In this document: positions 32,203-44,054 of the stretch, piece by piece
Layout of the letters: each line of letters begins with the position of its first letter
Numbering within the stretch: the first letter of the stretch is position 1
Source of the DNA: Linderina pennispora
Taxonomy: Eukaryota > Kickxellomycota > Kickxellomycetes > Kickxellales > Kickxellaceae
Assembly: GCF_002104995.1 (NCBI RefSeq)
Contig: NW_024468251.1
Coordinates: 744,001-808,000, forward strand
Direction: 5' to 3'
DNA length: 64,000 bases
Program-made: the position numbers and the translations under genes
Notes under the pieces: model-generated
The model's database searches: none
Told to the model about the DNA's origin: nothing
The model's input: only the letters and a program-made list of their open reading frames with translations

Positions 32203-32473
32203 CGGCCGGCAAAGGCGCTCTCCTTTCCCTTCCCTCTCAACCTGTCTTTCTGTATACACATTTTCCATTTTCAATAATCGTATTTATAAACTCTGTATCA
32301 ATCTGCAGCACGCCTATTTGAGACCATTTATATAACGGCTGGCAACCCTCTCTCACCACTTGAGCCCAACTCCTCCCTCCTCCCTCCTCCCTTATTGTAC
32401 ACATACACCCTTGCGTCTACTCCCTCCACACCTGTATTTCCCCTATTCTACTGTTTTTTTGCCCACATCAAAC

Positions 32474-33799
32474 ATGCCTCACAGCCAAATCCCCGAAAGC
32501 AAGGCACCGGCGGGGGCCATGGTCGGACACTCGATCGACAATGGCAACTTGCAGTTCACCAAGCTGGTAGGCGTCGGCACTTACGGGGAGGTGTACCACA
32601 CAGCTGACAGGAACACTGGCGAAGTCTATGCAGTCAAGGTCCTGCCGCGCAAGTCCCCTCCTGCCCGGTCCAGCCCGATGCCCACAGACAAGCCCTACGT
32701 CGATGCGCGGTTATTGTGTCGCGAGGTGGCACTGTACTCACGCATCCCGCCGCACAGCAACATCATCCAGCTGAAGCGCATGCTGCACACACACGACCAG
32801 CTGTTTATGGTCATGGAGCACTGCGCCGGCGGCGACCTGTATGAGAATATCTCCAACAACCCGTACTTCCACTTGCCTGGAAACGATGCACTGATCCGCC
32901 GGCTCTTTCTGCAGCTGGTATCGGCCATTGAGCACTGCCACAACAACGGCATCTACCACCGCGACATCAAGCCCGAGAACGTCCTGGTGACGCGCGATGG
33001 CCTCAACGTCAAGATCATTGACTTTGGCCTGTCTACCGATCAGCCCTGGTGCCGCGAGATCGGCTGCGGCTCGGCGTACTACATGAGTCCAGAGTGCCAA
33101 GGTGGGATCAACGGCAACGTGCAGCAGTACGCAGCCGCCCCGAACGACGTGTGGGCGCTTGGTGTCATCCTGATCAACCTGGCAACCGGCCGCAATCCCT
33201 GGAACAAAGCCCACGTCTCGGACCCGCTCTTCCACAGGTACCTCACCGACAAGTACTTCCTGTGCAATGCCATCCATGCCACGCCCGAGTTCCAGCACAT
33301 CATCCACCGCACCCTTGAGGTCGATCCAACCAAGCGCTGCTCGCTCCAGGAGCTTCGCCAGCTGGTCCAGAACTGCCACCGCTTCGTAAACAAGTCCTCT
33401 CTGGCCACACGGCATGTCCCGCATGCACCTGCAGCCAATTCTGTTAAGCAGCAGCAGCAGGCTCGGCCCAGGGCCGTCCCCCAACCTGCTGCCTACCAAC
33501 AGCAGCAGCCCATGCAGATGCAAGCCGCCAGGATCTCGCCGGCAGTGGCGCAGCAGCCATCTCCGGCAGCAACCATGTGCCATGGTGCAGATTCGATGTC
33601 ATTGAGCTCCGCCGAATCCGGCTTCAGCGACTCTACTCCAGCCAACAGCCTGTTCGGGTACCACCCATTCACAACATCCGACCGACACAAGGGCATGAAG
33701 GCAGGCGTTGTCGAGGCTACTCATCCGTCCAGTGTCTTTGGCCAAAAGCAGTTCCTGAATCCCGGCAGCTACGTCTACACGGCAGCAACGGGCAACTAA
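32474..33799 (+). CDS. Ser/Thr protein kinase of the Ran1/Pat1-Vhs1-Sks1 group
   Basis: Intact 441-residue kinase. Related fungal kinases control the switch between growth and meiosis (Ran1/Pat1) or glucose and G1 responses (Sks1, Vhs1). The kinase domain covers about residues 25-310: GVGTYGEVYHTAD loop, AVKVLPRK lysine, YHRDIKPENVLVT catalytic loop, KIIDFGLSTDQPW, GCGSAYYMSPECQGG and NDVWALGVILINLATGRNPW. The GSxYYMSPE segment with CRE/IGCGS is characteristic of this group. A Gln/Pro/Ser-rich tail of 130 residues follows. ATG 32474 is used because it starts MPHSQIPES next to the kinase domain; the frame is open upstream only through non-ATG codons. Orthology to one particular yeast kinase is not established. 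Confidence 0.85.
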   Translation: MPHSQIPESKAPAGAMVGHSIDNGNLQFTKLVGVGTYGEVYHTADRNTGEVYAVKVLPRKSPPARSSPMPTDKPYVDARLLCREVALYSRIPPHSNIIQLKRMLHTHDQLFMVMEHCAGGDLYENISNNPYFHLPGNDALIRRLFLQLVSAIEHCHNNGIYHRDIKPENVLVTRDGLNVKIIDFGLSTDQPWCREIGCGSAYYMSPECQGGINGNVQQYAAAPNDVWALGVILINLATGRNPWNKAHVSDPLFHRYLTDKYFLCNAIHATPEFQHIIHRTLEVDPTKRCSLQELRQLVQNCHRFVNKSSLATRHVPHAPAANSVKQQQQARPRAVPQPAAYQQQQPMQMQAARISPAVAQQPSPAATMCHGADSMSLSSAESGFSDSTPANSLFGYHPFTTSDRHKGMKAGVVEATHPSSVFGQKQFLNPGSYVYTAATGN

Positions 33800-36423
33800 A
33801 AAAATCCCACCGCGCACGTTTCATTTCATCATACCCCCCTACACTCTCACATCCCCTCGCACTCACAGAATTATTATTTTATTGCTTTTTGTTAAATAGA
33901 ATCTCGTTTGTTTCCACTATTCGCATGTATATACTACAATTGCGCAAACAAGGGCCAACAATGGGAGGCCAACGCGCTTTGCATGATTCAAACAGACTCG
34001 CTTTTTTCCTGCGGTAAACACCCTTCTGACCAAGGAACCCGAGATACCACCAGCCATACAAACAAGGATACTGCAAGCATGGGGGATTGACTGACTAAAC
34101 ATGAAGTGATGCCGAGATGGAAAATCCGTCTGTTTGCTCAGTTCCGAGACACGCGCACACACACACGAGTGCCATCAGCCATGCCTCAGCCAACAGGTGC
34201 AGCTGCCCTCTTGGCGGTTCGCACCCATGGGCCAGCAGGGAACCAATCTTGTTTGCCGAGCATATGGTTTGATAATCCGCTGCGCGTCTAGACGATGCAC
34301 GCCTAGTAAGGACTGCAGCATGCTCAGTGCCGGTTCACTGGTTCACTTCTCCGCCCCCTGTTCCCGCAATGTGCTTTTCGGCCATCCGAGTGCGTGTTTG
34401 CACCATTATCTCCGCCGCATGCCAATACTGACAAGGAGAGGTGTAGGCGCCCGGGTCCAAAATTGCACTCCAGGCATCCCATCACCCAGAGCCGATTTGC
34501 TGACCTAACAGTGTGGATCAACCAACCCTTTTACGCTCCCAAAGCAATGGCTAAAATAACTCGCTGAATATGGTAATCGCTGAGGACGTTTCTAGCATCC
34601 CAAAAACATCCAGGCACTGTGCCAGACATAGGGAGATTGGCGATTGGATGCAGGCGCTTTCTGCCAGCGCCAGCTCATTCCGATACCCTGAGACGACCAA
34701 AGCAGTGTGCAAGAAGATATCGGCAAGATGCTCGGGTGTATTTCCTTTCCGGAACCATTGGTACGCTGCACTTTGTTTTCTCCATCCACAGCCTTTCATG
34801 TGGGATCTCTGAGCCAGCACATTTTCTTGAGCAAGCCCCATGGAGGTCTGTGCGACAATCGAGATATTGGCGAAGAAATGAAACCCAACACTGGCAGAAT
34901 TTTTTAGCTGTCGAAATAATTTAATGTATACATCTTCTCTGAGTTCGGCCATTAAACATGCTGACAAGCTGACAAATAGCTGCAATACGAGCTAGCGCGT
35001 GTACCCCCATCTGAAGCTGAGCGGAACATCGACATAGCCGCCGGAGAGCGCCAATCTGTCCTGTTCTGGTTCGTCCCAGTGATTCCCGAGAATACACTGC
35101 CAGCGGAGACGGAGGCTGATCACATTCCTTGGTGAAACCACCTTAGATCATACACGTTATTGGATGCGTGCCTTTCGTTTTGTTAAAGCTATGCCACGGA
35201 GGCGATGCTGAGGGCCGCAAATGGCAGAGACATGATTATTGTTTGCCAAGTTTCTGTAACCCGTGGCAGCTACTTTCACTGCATCACACCACTGTCATCA
35301 GCTTTGCAGCCAAAGTGCAGCGCTGGATCTGCCCGAGCAGGATTTGCATCAGCATTATTCACGTGGAGGCTGGCTATCTATTTGCTGCCACCTTGGCTTC
35401 GTCTAACTGTTCCACCAAATGGGCAGGAACACAGCCAAGCTGCGGCAAGTGGTGCAGTAGGGCTCTTATTGGCACATCCACGAAATTTTGTTGAGGAAAT
35501 CAACGATCGCACCATGGCGATATAGTCTCCTTGAAGCCTATCCCCGTGTCCTTGGTCATGGTCTATTTTTAGACGATGTGTAAGTCGCAGAGGAACGCAT
35601 ATCGCTTGAGCCCAGCCCGAAAGTCAGGGGAGTTAATTCCCCGATCTGCAATCTGTTTTGACACGGTGTTCGATTCTTTCCTGTTGGGCTGGGACAAGCT
35701 GGCATGCAGATGCCTGATCTGGGGTAGTATTTGGCCTAACTATCCGCCGAGGCCAGGGTCGCACGCGCTTGCCGCTTTCGGGTATTTGCAATATCTACCT
35801 TTTTATCTCTCGTCGGCATAACAAAACAAGGATGTGTAGCGCCCCTCGGTGCTTGGCGCAACAGCTGCGACACTCCCTTGCCCTCACATATTCGATATCT
35901 GACCATCGATCGGACAAAATACACTAAAGCTCGGTATAGGTAGCGGGGTGGTGTCTCGATAGCACCGTACGTGGTTTAAAAGCCAACTCCCGTCACCCAC
36001 TCGGTCAACAGACATCCGCGCTATCCCAGAAAACAAGTTGTCGGCACGGCACCAAGCACTGGAGGTTGTGGTCAGTAAGACGGCGGTTGAGCTAGGCCAT
36101 CTGGTCCACGGAATTCCACCCGGCCGATGGGTATCGATAACCGTGGGGCGGGTGATACCCCTGCTAGCAAAAAAATACTACTGTTCTCCTACGCAAGTGA
36201 TCGACATCAGCAATGCAGGACACGGACACGGACAAGCGGACTGCCCTAACTCCGTGTATGCACAAGCCCAAGCTGGCACGGCGTCGCTAAAGACCAGTGT
36301 TGGTAAAGGGTTATTTTTATAGGATAGCGAGGAGTAAAGTGGAATTTAATTGAACATTATTTTACAGGGAGCAAACGCTAACAGGGGTGTGTGTGGATAA
36401 CGAGATGTAGCGGTGCTGTCTTC
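33800..36423. other. 2.6-kb convergent gene-free region
   Basis: Lies between the 3' ends of the Ran1-type kinase (+) and the homeodomain gene (-). The best open frame is 133 codons from ATG 34952 on the minus strand (MAELREDVYIKLFRQLKN), with no family match I recognise. No tRNA, repeat or mobile-element signature was seen. It is unusually long for a convergent spacer in this window. Confidence 0.5.
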
Positions 36424-39331
36424 TCAGAACTGTAGGTTCTCGGTGTATATCTGCTCAATCAGGGGGTCTCGTTGCAGAATGAGGCGCTTGCTGGTTACCA
36501 CGGCGACAGAGCTATTCGACCCCATCTTTGGCATGCTGCCGGGCCCAAGGCCTGTCTGGGCAGCACTGTGCAGCAGGCAGGTGGTTGGAACTCTGCTTCT
36601 GAGACAAGACGGCAGCTAGCGGGGTATCCATCGCACAAGACGAGGATATGGAACCAACGGTGAACGAGTCTTCAGCAGACGAAGGTACGGTGGCAGCAGC
36701 GCCATCACACTTTACATGGGTGCAGGGCGGGGTAACTGACAAATCCGTTGGCGGACCCGATGTGCTGCATGCTGACGACAAGGGCGCATCTTCGTTGTGC
36801 ATATACGCAGCAGCAACAGCACTCGCAAGAGCCGATGTATCTGAGAACAGCGACTCTGCTGAAGCGATCGAGATATCACCAAACCCATTGTCAAAGCTGG
36901 CGCGAGCTGCAGACTCGGCTCCAGATGCGGAAGGGACCGCTGGCGCGCTGCTGGCGCATGGCGAGAGCTCATCTGACGATTGCTGGATCTGCTGCTGCCC
37001 AAACTGGACAATGCCGGCTGCCATACTAGTGCCATTGACGCTATTCTGCATATCGCTGCTGCCGAACCCGGCGTTGTTCAGAAAGTCGAAGGCGTTGCAC
37101 TGAAGGAGCAGGTCATTGAGGATCTGGTATTGGCCAGGACTTGCTGTGTCCGAGCCCGGACAATTGGGTGAAAGCAGTGGTCCAGCCGGGTGGGGTGTAG
37201 GAGCAGAGGCTGCCGAGGCGAGCGATGGCGTCTGAGCGACAGAGGTGATGCCAGCTGTCAATCCTGTCAGTGAAGAGCCAGAAATAAGGGCATTGGCGTC
37301 TCCGCCGCCTTGGCCGGCATCTCCAATACCGACCATTGCGTTGCCAGCAACAAGACTATCCAGCGAAGCAGTAGCCATCATGACGCCATCGTCCATTACT
37401 GGTATTCGAGCCCAGGGTGCCGTGCATATTGGCGGCGCTCGAAGCGTTGTCAAGAGTGGCCGGCTGATGGAGTGTAGCCAGTTGTGACGACGGCGCGGGA
37501 GTTGCCGCAACATCTGCGGCAGCAGACGCCAAAGCATGGGGCATAGTAGTCGCATCGACAAATGAAGAGGCGGTGATTAGCGGCGGAGGAGGCATACTCA
37601 GCGATGCAGGTTCGGTGGCAGCCAATACCAGCGGCGATGCCTGGGTAAGCTCAGAAAATAGCAATGGCTTACCCATACCGCCGTCGCCAATGTCAGAGCC
37701 AGATGTTGGAAGAGCAGCTGGGTTGATGCCACGAGCAGCATGGGTTTGGTTGATGATCATCAGGTCTTGCAAGTGGCGACGGCGGGACTGGAGAAGGACC
37801 TCGGCGGAAGGGACAGCTGATGCGGAGAAGCCATGTGTTTGACGCGAGTGTGGTATCGGCTGCTGCTGCTTCTGCTGTTGCGGGGAGCGCTGAGTACCAA
37901 AGGCCATGCTGGCAATATAATCGTCGCAAGCCATGTTGCCATCGACAGAGGTGTGGGGTTGTGCCTGGCGGCCACGTGTAGAGCCGTCTTGGTTGGCTGA
38001 CTGCAGCTGCAGAGCCACCGGCTGGACACATACCTGGTTCTGGGCCGTGTTCAATTGCGGGCTTGTGTGGTCCTTGTAGCCTGTGGTAGCAGCATGAGCC
38101 GAGGCATGGTGCGGCATTACAGATGCAGCCATGGCTCCCGACAGCAGGTGGGTAGAAGCAGCGCCGTTAGGGCCCTGGCCAGCGGGGATACCCATGGCAC
38201 TCTGGTTGAAAACCGGCGGACCACCAGGTATCGACTGGAGCGTGAAGTGAGGGGACATGTCGGTAGTGCTGTTGCTGGTGGCCATCTGCGACGGATTCTG
38301 GAGCGGTAGGCCGCGGAAGGGCTCCTGGGGCGGGTAAGGCTCAAATCCATGTGCGCTGCGGAAGTGGTCAAATCCTTCAGAGACATTGCGACCTCCCATA
38401 TGGCGACGGTCAAGGTATGCCCGATTGTAGCTAAGCCGGCCGCGGTTGGCATAAATGCCAGAGCCAAAGTACCCGGTCATCTTCAGTGGGTCCGACGCGT
38501 TGCTCTCGCGCTTGAGCTTGGCACGGCGGTTCTGGAACCAGATCTGCACTGTGCGCGGTGCCATGTCAAGCTGCTTGCCCAGTGCCTTGCGCATCTCCGA
38601 GTCAGGCTTGGTCGTCTTCTCAAACACCTCGAGCAAACGCCGTGTCTGATCGGGACGAAGGCGGTGACGCTTCTTGCTTGAGCTATCGCCGCTGGGCTCT
38701 GGCGAATGAGTGCCCTCACCTGTGGCAACACCGGACTGGCTGCTGGTCTCGTCGGCATCCACCGGCGAGGTACTGCTGTCCAGGCCGGAGGAAATGTGAT
38801 CTTGGTGTGAAGTACTGTGCCCATTGAGATCCTTCGGTATTGTCACACGTAGACCGGGTGAGGCTGTGGCGGTCTGCTGATCGGATGAACGATGGGCTAG
38901 TGGTCGTGTTGGCACTGAGAAAAGGCGCCGCCGCCGCGGAACCGAACGGGCCAGCAGTCATTGATGCAGACAAGGAGGCAAAGGAGATGGTGCCCGAGTT
39001 GTCGATCTTCATTGGCAAGCTCGCTCCGCCTCCAATGTCAACATGGGGGAAGAGTTGTGGAGGCTGGATGTCGGAAGCTGGCGTCAGGTGAGTTTGTCGC
39101 TGGCCAATCTGTGCCAGTTGCTGAAGCTGCAGCGGGTACTGCGACATCTGGTGGTTGTGATGATGCTGGCTCCCAAAGCCATGGAAGGCTTGCGGCTGCT
39201 GGTGCTGCTGGTTGCTGCTGGTGCTGCTGCTGATGTGGTTGTGGGGGCTGTGGCTGCGGCTGGAGATGCTGCTGCAGCTGTGGTGTTTGCCACAGCAAGC
39301 TGTTCACCAGCTGTGGTGGAAACGAATCCAT
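36424..39331 (-). CDS. Homeodomain transcription factor (Pho2/Phx1-like), frameshifted
   Basis: Nuclear DNA-binding regulator. The homeodomain lies around 38480-38670: KKRHRLRPDQTRRLLEVFEK, then APRTVQIWFQNRRAKLKRE, with the invariant W-F-N-R of helix 3. The Lys/Arg-rich entry and the KPDSEMRKALGKQL helix 2 resemble the fungal Pho2/Grf10/Phx1 class. The N-terminus (MDSFPPQLVNSLLWQ) and the long C-terminal part are Gln-, Pro- and Ser-rich, probably activation regions. Frame breaks near 39190, 38880, 37405 and 36530 separate clearly continuous low-complexity segments. The corrected C-terminus is DPLIEQIYTENLQF, with stop at 36424. Corrected length is about 965 residues. Target genes are unknown. 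Confidence 0.8.
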
Positions 39332-42300
39332 TGCAATGTCAACCGAACTATATCCGAAGCGTATATAACGACAAAGAAAGAGTAGGTGGAAATGCTGGTC
39401 AACGACCAAACAGGATGGAAAAGGAGGATGGAATATAGGCAAGAAGCAGCAGCGGGGAGTGCTGCCAGGACAAATTTGGAGGCTGGGAGTGGCAGTAAAT
39501 ATAAAAATTGCAGCGTGCTTGACGAGGGTGAGTGGGGGCAGGAACACTGCGTGGAACTGGGAAAAAAGAATAGAACGAGCTGCTAATTGCCGTCGATATG
39601 AAAAGTGTGGAGTGGGAGAGATTTTGTATGCGACGAGAGTGGGATACAGGCGGGATGCCGAGTGTGTGAAAGGAGAAAGAAAGCTAGATCGCCAGCCCCG
39701 CAAAAAGAAAGCTACTGCAGAAAGATATGGAGAAGAAGCTGGAAGATATAGGGGTGTGGGTATGAGCAGGGCTAATACCGGTGGCCAGAACTGCCAAACT
39801 AATTTCAAGGGCTATGTATGAGTGGGGATAAAGAAAACAACTGTGAAGGCGCGGTGCGGGAAGCCGGAGGTTTATGTCTGAACTTAGAACCGGGCGGATA
39901 GCGCAGCTGGTAACGAAAGGGGGTACGCTAGGTAATCCGAAGGGTAAAGGCCGGATAGTTTCGCGGTCGAGAAAAGATTATCCAACCAAACACAGAGGAC
40001 GCTTTGCCGACACCTGGTGCACAGGAAGACGTGGAATAATGCAAAAAGCGTACAGTCCGAGGGATGTATGCAAGATCAGACCAGCCGGAGCTGCAAAAGA
40101 AGTCTGGGATAAATCGGATACCGGTAACCTGTTAAGCCTGCGACAGGGGGAGGGCGAAATGTTGGATGCCACAGAGTAACGGCAGCACCTAGAACACAAG
40201 ACAGGACAAAAGGGGGAATGCCCTAATATGTGTGCAGCCACTGGTATTCTACGAGGGCCAGGGCAAAAATGCTGGCGGTAGGATGGAAGGAGTGATTCAG
40301 CGCAAACAAACAAAGCTGAATGGCCGTACGGCGCTATGTCAGGTGCGCTATTCTACAGCGAGTGGAGTATAGACGAGCAAATGGCACTTCGGGCCCAAAT
40401 GGGTGTACTAGCCAGTGGCCTTTGCAAAAAACGATGTGGCCCGTGGTTAGCACCTACAAAGCGGCACGTATAGAGAAAAAGGCAAGCAGCAGGAAGGGGG
40501 AATATGCTGTGTTCTCTCCGAGCGGATGTTGAACAACTGAGATATGCAGCACGTTGGACCTCTTGGCTGCAAATGGGCAACGAGAGGTGTGCGGTATAAC
40601 AGGAAAAGGAAAACGGGGGACAGAGAGAAAATGTGGATATGCAAAACAGGGCCGCCGCACGCGCGAGGAGGAAAAGGAACTTGCTTTTAAGCAAACGCCG
40701 GGCAAAGCCCGACTAGCCGCTTGGCCAGGCGTGTTTGCCTGCTGCCACGCCTCCTCATTTTTTCGCGACCGCGTAAGCGCGTGGAATTGTCTAGTTGTTT
40801 TGTGGAGGGGGAGGGGAGGGGGAGCAACCCGACCAGCAAGGAGATGCGAAAAGGGACATCAGCACAGACACTAGGGGTGGGCGAATACATGGGCTGCGGG
40901 GGCGGGTAGCTGACCCTAGCCTCACTCCCTGTTTGCTGCTTGCCCACCGCCTCGACTTCTCCTTCTTCTGAAGGGACGAAAATCGGTGCGCCACGGATTT
41001 GATGCCGGCCATCGCCATCAAAAGAGAGAGACGAAATTCAGCATGTGCCCTTGCTGTTATCTCGGTAGCAAGGGCGTAAAATCACTAGGCCGATGACCAG
41101 TGTCACAGCCAGCAGGCATTGTCCGAGCACCGGGACCAGAGTGACATGCAGTGTTCGCTGGATAAGGCGGAATGAGGCCATTCTTTATCGCAGTGCTGCA
41201 GCTCTGCGTTGACGCTTGCGTTGATGCTTCCATTGACGCCTACACCCTTGTCCTTTCTACCCCGCACATATTTTTTCGTCCTGCATATCTCTTCCCTGGT
41301 CCTCGTTGGTGCCTGTGCCCGGTGGCCCACACGGTCAATACTCCATGTGCACTGTCCCCCACATCTCTCCGAAAAAAGAGCATGCTGACAAGAGATGTGG
41401 GGCGAGTCTGAAACATAGCCATTGGCCCGCGATCCAAAAGGAACTCTCGCGCTCTCACTCAGCACCTCCTCCCCACACAGGAGATTGCAATATAGCTGCC
41501 TGGGTCCTGTTGACATAATTAACTCGGCAGCTCAACTGAGAAAAGCCTGTAGGGTTTAGGTTTTGCGGAGGTAGATTCTACTATCCTGCGCATACTGTAT
41601 CAGAAAAGTATGTTCAATTAGTGTTAGGTACTAGCACGGAAACAACGCCAATCCCTATTCGCTAGCAGACCATGGATACTGGAATATGCACATGTAGATC
41701 CGCGCATATGTTTGCATCACAAGGCGTGTAAAGATGCATGTCATGCGTCCAAGAAAAATGTTATATTGGTTTTAGCGCCCTACATGTAAAGGATAGGTTG
41801 GATAGTCCATCTTGGTGTGGCACTACTGCCCGATGGTTTGGCATTCTTTTGCCGAGAAGCGTACGTGGTAGGGTAACAATTAGACATACTCCTTGCATGC
41901 GCGCGCCAAAGGGGCTTCACTGGGCAAGTTCATATGGATGCGAATTTTGTTCGGCAAGCTTCGCCTCGGGCCGCATGATAGTCACCAAAAAGTAGGTGGC
42001 AATGTGGCCGTGCTAAACAAACTCCAATGAGACCGAAAATGCGGCACAGTGCTTAATGTATTTGCAGTCCGTAGTTTTTCCGCGGCGATTCCATCGGTAG
42101 CTGGTGTAGTCTATTGGTTTACAGCAACCATCACCACTGAATGCTTGTCAGGTATCCAAAAGACCATTCGCCATATCGGTACCTCCAGGTTACAGTAACC
42201 ACATCCAAATCCGACATGCATAGTTTCCATTGTATTAATGCAAGAAATCCACAATTGACAGGACATACCAGCACGTATGTATGTTGAAATCAGACATCTG

Positions 42301-43492
42301 GCACGCATACTCGTCAATGCGATTTATTGTTGTAGGTGATCGGATAAAGGGAAGGGGGATTCGGCAGACAATTGCCCCCCCCCCAAACTCAATGGGCTGA
42401 GGCCACCCTACCCCCAAAGGTACCATATACTGGCGTCCTTCAATCAGCGCTGACCGGTCAGAAAGGGAGAGCAGGCGAACAAACAAAGCTGCAGAGGTGA
42501 TGTCATGTAAAAGAGAAGTGGCCGCAAATATATCCGTGTGTGAAACCAACGGTTGGGATTGTGAGCACCACTTTACGGCCGAGGTAAGCAAATCGGAAGA
42601 GGATTCACAGCGCGGCTTTCCTAACACGCTGGGTACCTATTGGCACACCAAGTCCACGTAGCCGGTAGTGCAGACCGAGCTGGTAGCCCCTGACAATTGC
42701 CCACAAATGGCAGTCGGGATGCCAATTCGTCACCCAATCCGCTTAGTGGCATTAAACAAAGTGAGGGAGTAAACGGAACAGATTCTCTAACACGCTAGGT
42801 TCAAATCCTAGTACAGTTCTATGGAACCTGCTCCAGCATTCGAAAGGGTGTCTAATGTAAGAAAAGGTGGTGGACTTCATTCTGTTTGCGGGTGAGTTCC
42901 GATATGACTCCAATGTTGTGTTTGTGATTGAGGTTGCCGCAAAAAACATGCCATTGTCTACAAGGGGTACAAGGTCTAAGGGCTCGCTTTTGTGGTATTG
43001 AAACTTAAGCAACATAAGCTGGGGGGCAGTCTTCTAGAATATTTCGGCATTTGCCCAACACTGCAACAAGGCGACAATACAGTCTCACTTGGTGCACGAG
43101 TAGATGTAACTATTGGCAGTGCGACATGGTGCTAGCATAGGACCGAGAGGCACAGTTGAGGGGCCAAGCGACGAGTGCTCCCCATCACCAACGGCTAAAC
43201 TGGCAGTGGGGGAGTGCAGTAGAGGCGTGCACTCGGTACCGCACTCATTGAATAAAAGTCCGATTCATGCATGTATAAGCCTACCTCTTTCCGCAAAGAC
43301 AGCTAATCACGCGATCACGCGATGATCAGCCTTATCATCTCTCGATCTCGACAGCCTTTCCATTCTCCCAAACCTTGAATTGCTGGGCAATTGCACGCCA
43401 GAGACTGCTTTCGAGGCCTTTTCCAATTCAGCTCACCCCAATTCAGCTATTTTCTAAGCCCTGTATTAACGCAGCTATTTCACAATTCAGAC
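39332..43492. other. 4.2-kb gene-free region upstream of the homeodomain gene
   Basis: The longest empty stretch in the window. From 39332 to about 40900 it is purine-rich on the plus strand, so the transcribed homeobox strand has a long pyrimidine-rich leader. From 41500 to 43400 it is AT-richer with scattered 60-130-codon open frames that lack motifs. A run of 10 C sits at 42375-42384. A tRNA T-arm-like element lies at 42795-42811, without a pairing acceptor stem. Confidence 0.5.
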
Positions 43493-43829
43493 ATGGGCGC
43501 ACACGGACACGAGACGCTTCTGAAGGACCCCGCTATTGAGGAGTGGGTGTGGATGAGGAACAACACGCACCGGTACTTCAAATTCACCCGGCGCACTGCT
43601 CCCGCACTGGTGACATTCGGGCTGGTCGTCCCAGCACTGACCTTCTACTTTGCCTCTGCTACTCAGGTAGGTCAGCTGAATCGTGCCATGCAAAAGGGGG
43701 AGGGTTTCCTGCCCAATGGCAAATAAGCGCTGAAAGCCTTGCTATTTTCTTTTGTAGGACAAGGTCGACCTCAAGCCGATGGTCAAGAAGTCTTGGGCCG
43801 AGGCGTATGCCGAGAAGAAGAGCGAGTAG
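43493..43829 (+). CDS. Complex I accessory subunit, NDUFB4/B15-like, one intron
   Basis: Small inner-membrane accessory subunit of NADH:ubiquinone oxidoreductase. Exon 1 (43493-43666, 58 codons) encodes HETLLKDPAIEEWVWMRNNT, YFKFTRRTAPALVTF and one membrane segment (VTFGLVVPALTFYFASA). A 91-bp intron (43667-43757; GTAGGT...TTTGTAG) joins ATQ to DKVDLKPMVKKSWAEAYAEK. The spliced protein has 81 residues. The DPA..-W...R..YF.+.+RTA pattern followed by a single helix matches the fungal B15 subunit. Without splicing the frame ends after 20 unrelated residues. Its presence implies a conventional proton-pumping complex I. Confidence 0.78.
43667..43757 (+). other. Intron of the complex I B4/B15 subunit gene (91 bp)
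   Basis: Donor GTAGGT after ACTCAG, acceptor TTTTGTAG, phase 0. A branch-like GCTGAAA lies within. It is similar in length to the MPP6 and GGT introns. Confidence 0.8.
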
Positions 43830-44054
43830 ATGCCGACTAGTATTACTAGATATGTTTCCCGTATATTTGTTGTCAACATGGAAAAAATCATCCTGTCACA
43901 AATCGGCTTCACACCATGATATGAAACCGTGTACCATATTTTGGCATCAGCGGATCCTGTGGCTAATTGCCGATGCATTGGGCGTCGGGCCCTGGCTGTG
44001 AACAGCTAGGACCTCTTTCCGCCTTTTTCATTTTACGCATTTGAACACACTTGA

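Larger units (their letters stand above)
29570..32473. other. 2.9-kb gene-poor region upstream of the Ran1-type kinase
   Basis: No recognisable gene. Open frames up to 148 codons occur on both strands (for example 30696-31142 minus), but their starts are non-ATG or isolated and they carry no motif. Near the kinase are TATAAATA (32195-32202) and a CTCC-rich pyrimidine tract (32371-32392). Confidence 0.5.

Noticed and set aside
34550-34952. 133-codon open frame on the minus strand starting MAELREDVYIKLFRQLKN
   Set aside because: It has an ATG and moderate complexity, but no motif, homologue or promoter I can point to, and it sits in a gene-free convergent region. Left as possible only.
39874-40179. 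Basic 101-codon open frame upstream of the homeodomain gene; its first bases (GGGCGGATAGCGCAGCTGGT) resemble a tRNA 5' half
   Set aside because: No tRNA anticodon arm or T-arm follows, and the peptide matches nothing known to me.
42375-42384. Run of 10 C
   Set aside because: Simple homopolymer in an AT-rich non-coding area; no structure around it.
42780-42830. tRNA-like T-arm (CTAGG TTCAAAT CCTAG, 42795-42811)
   Set aside because: The following seven bases (TACAGTT) have no complementary 5' acceptor strand at the right distance, and no D-arm or anticodon stem can be drawn. It looks like chance or a decayed tRNA.
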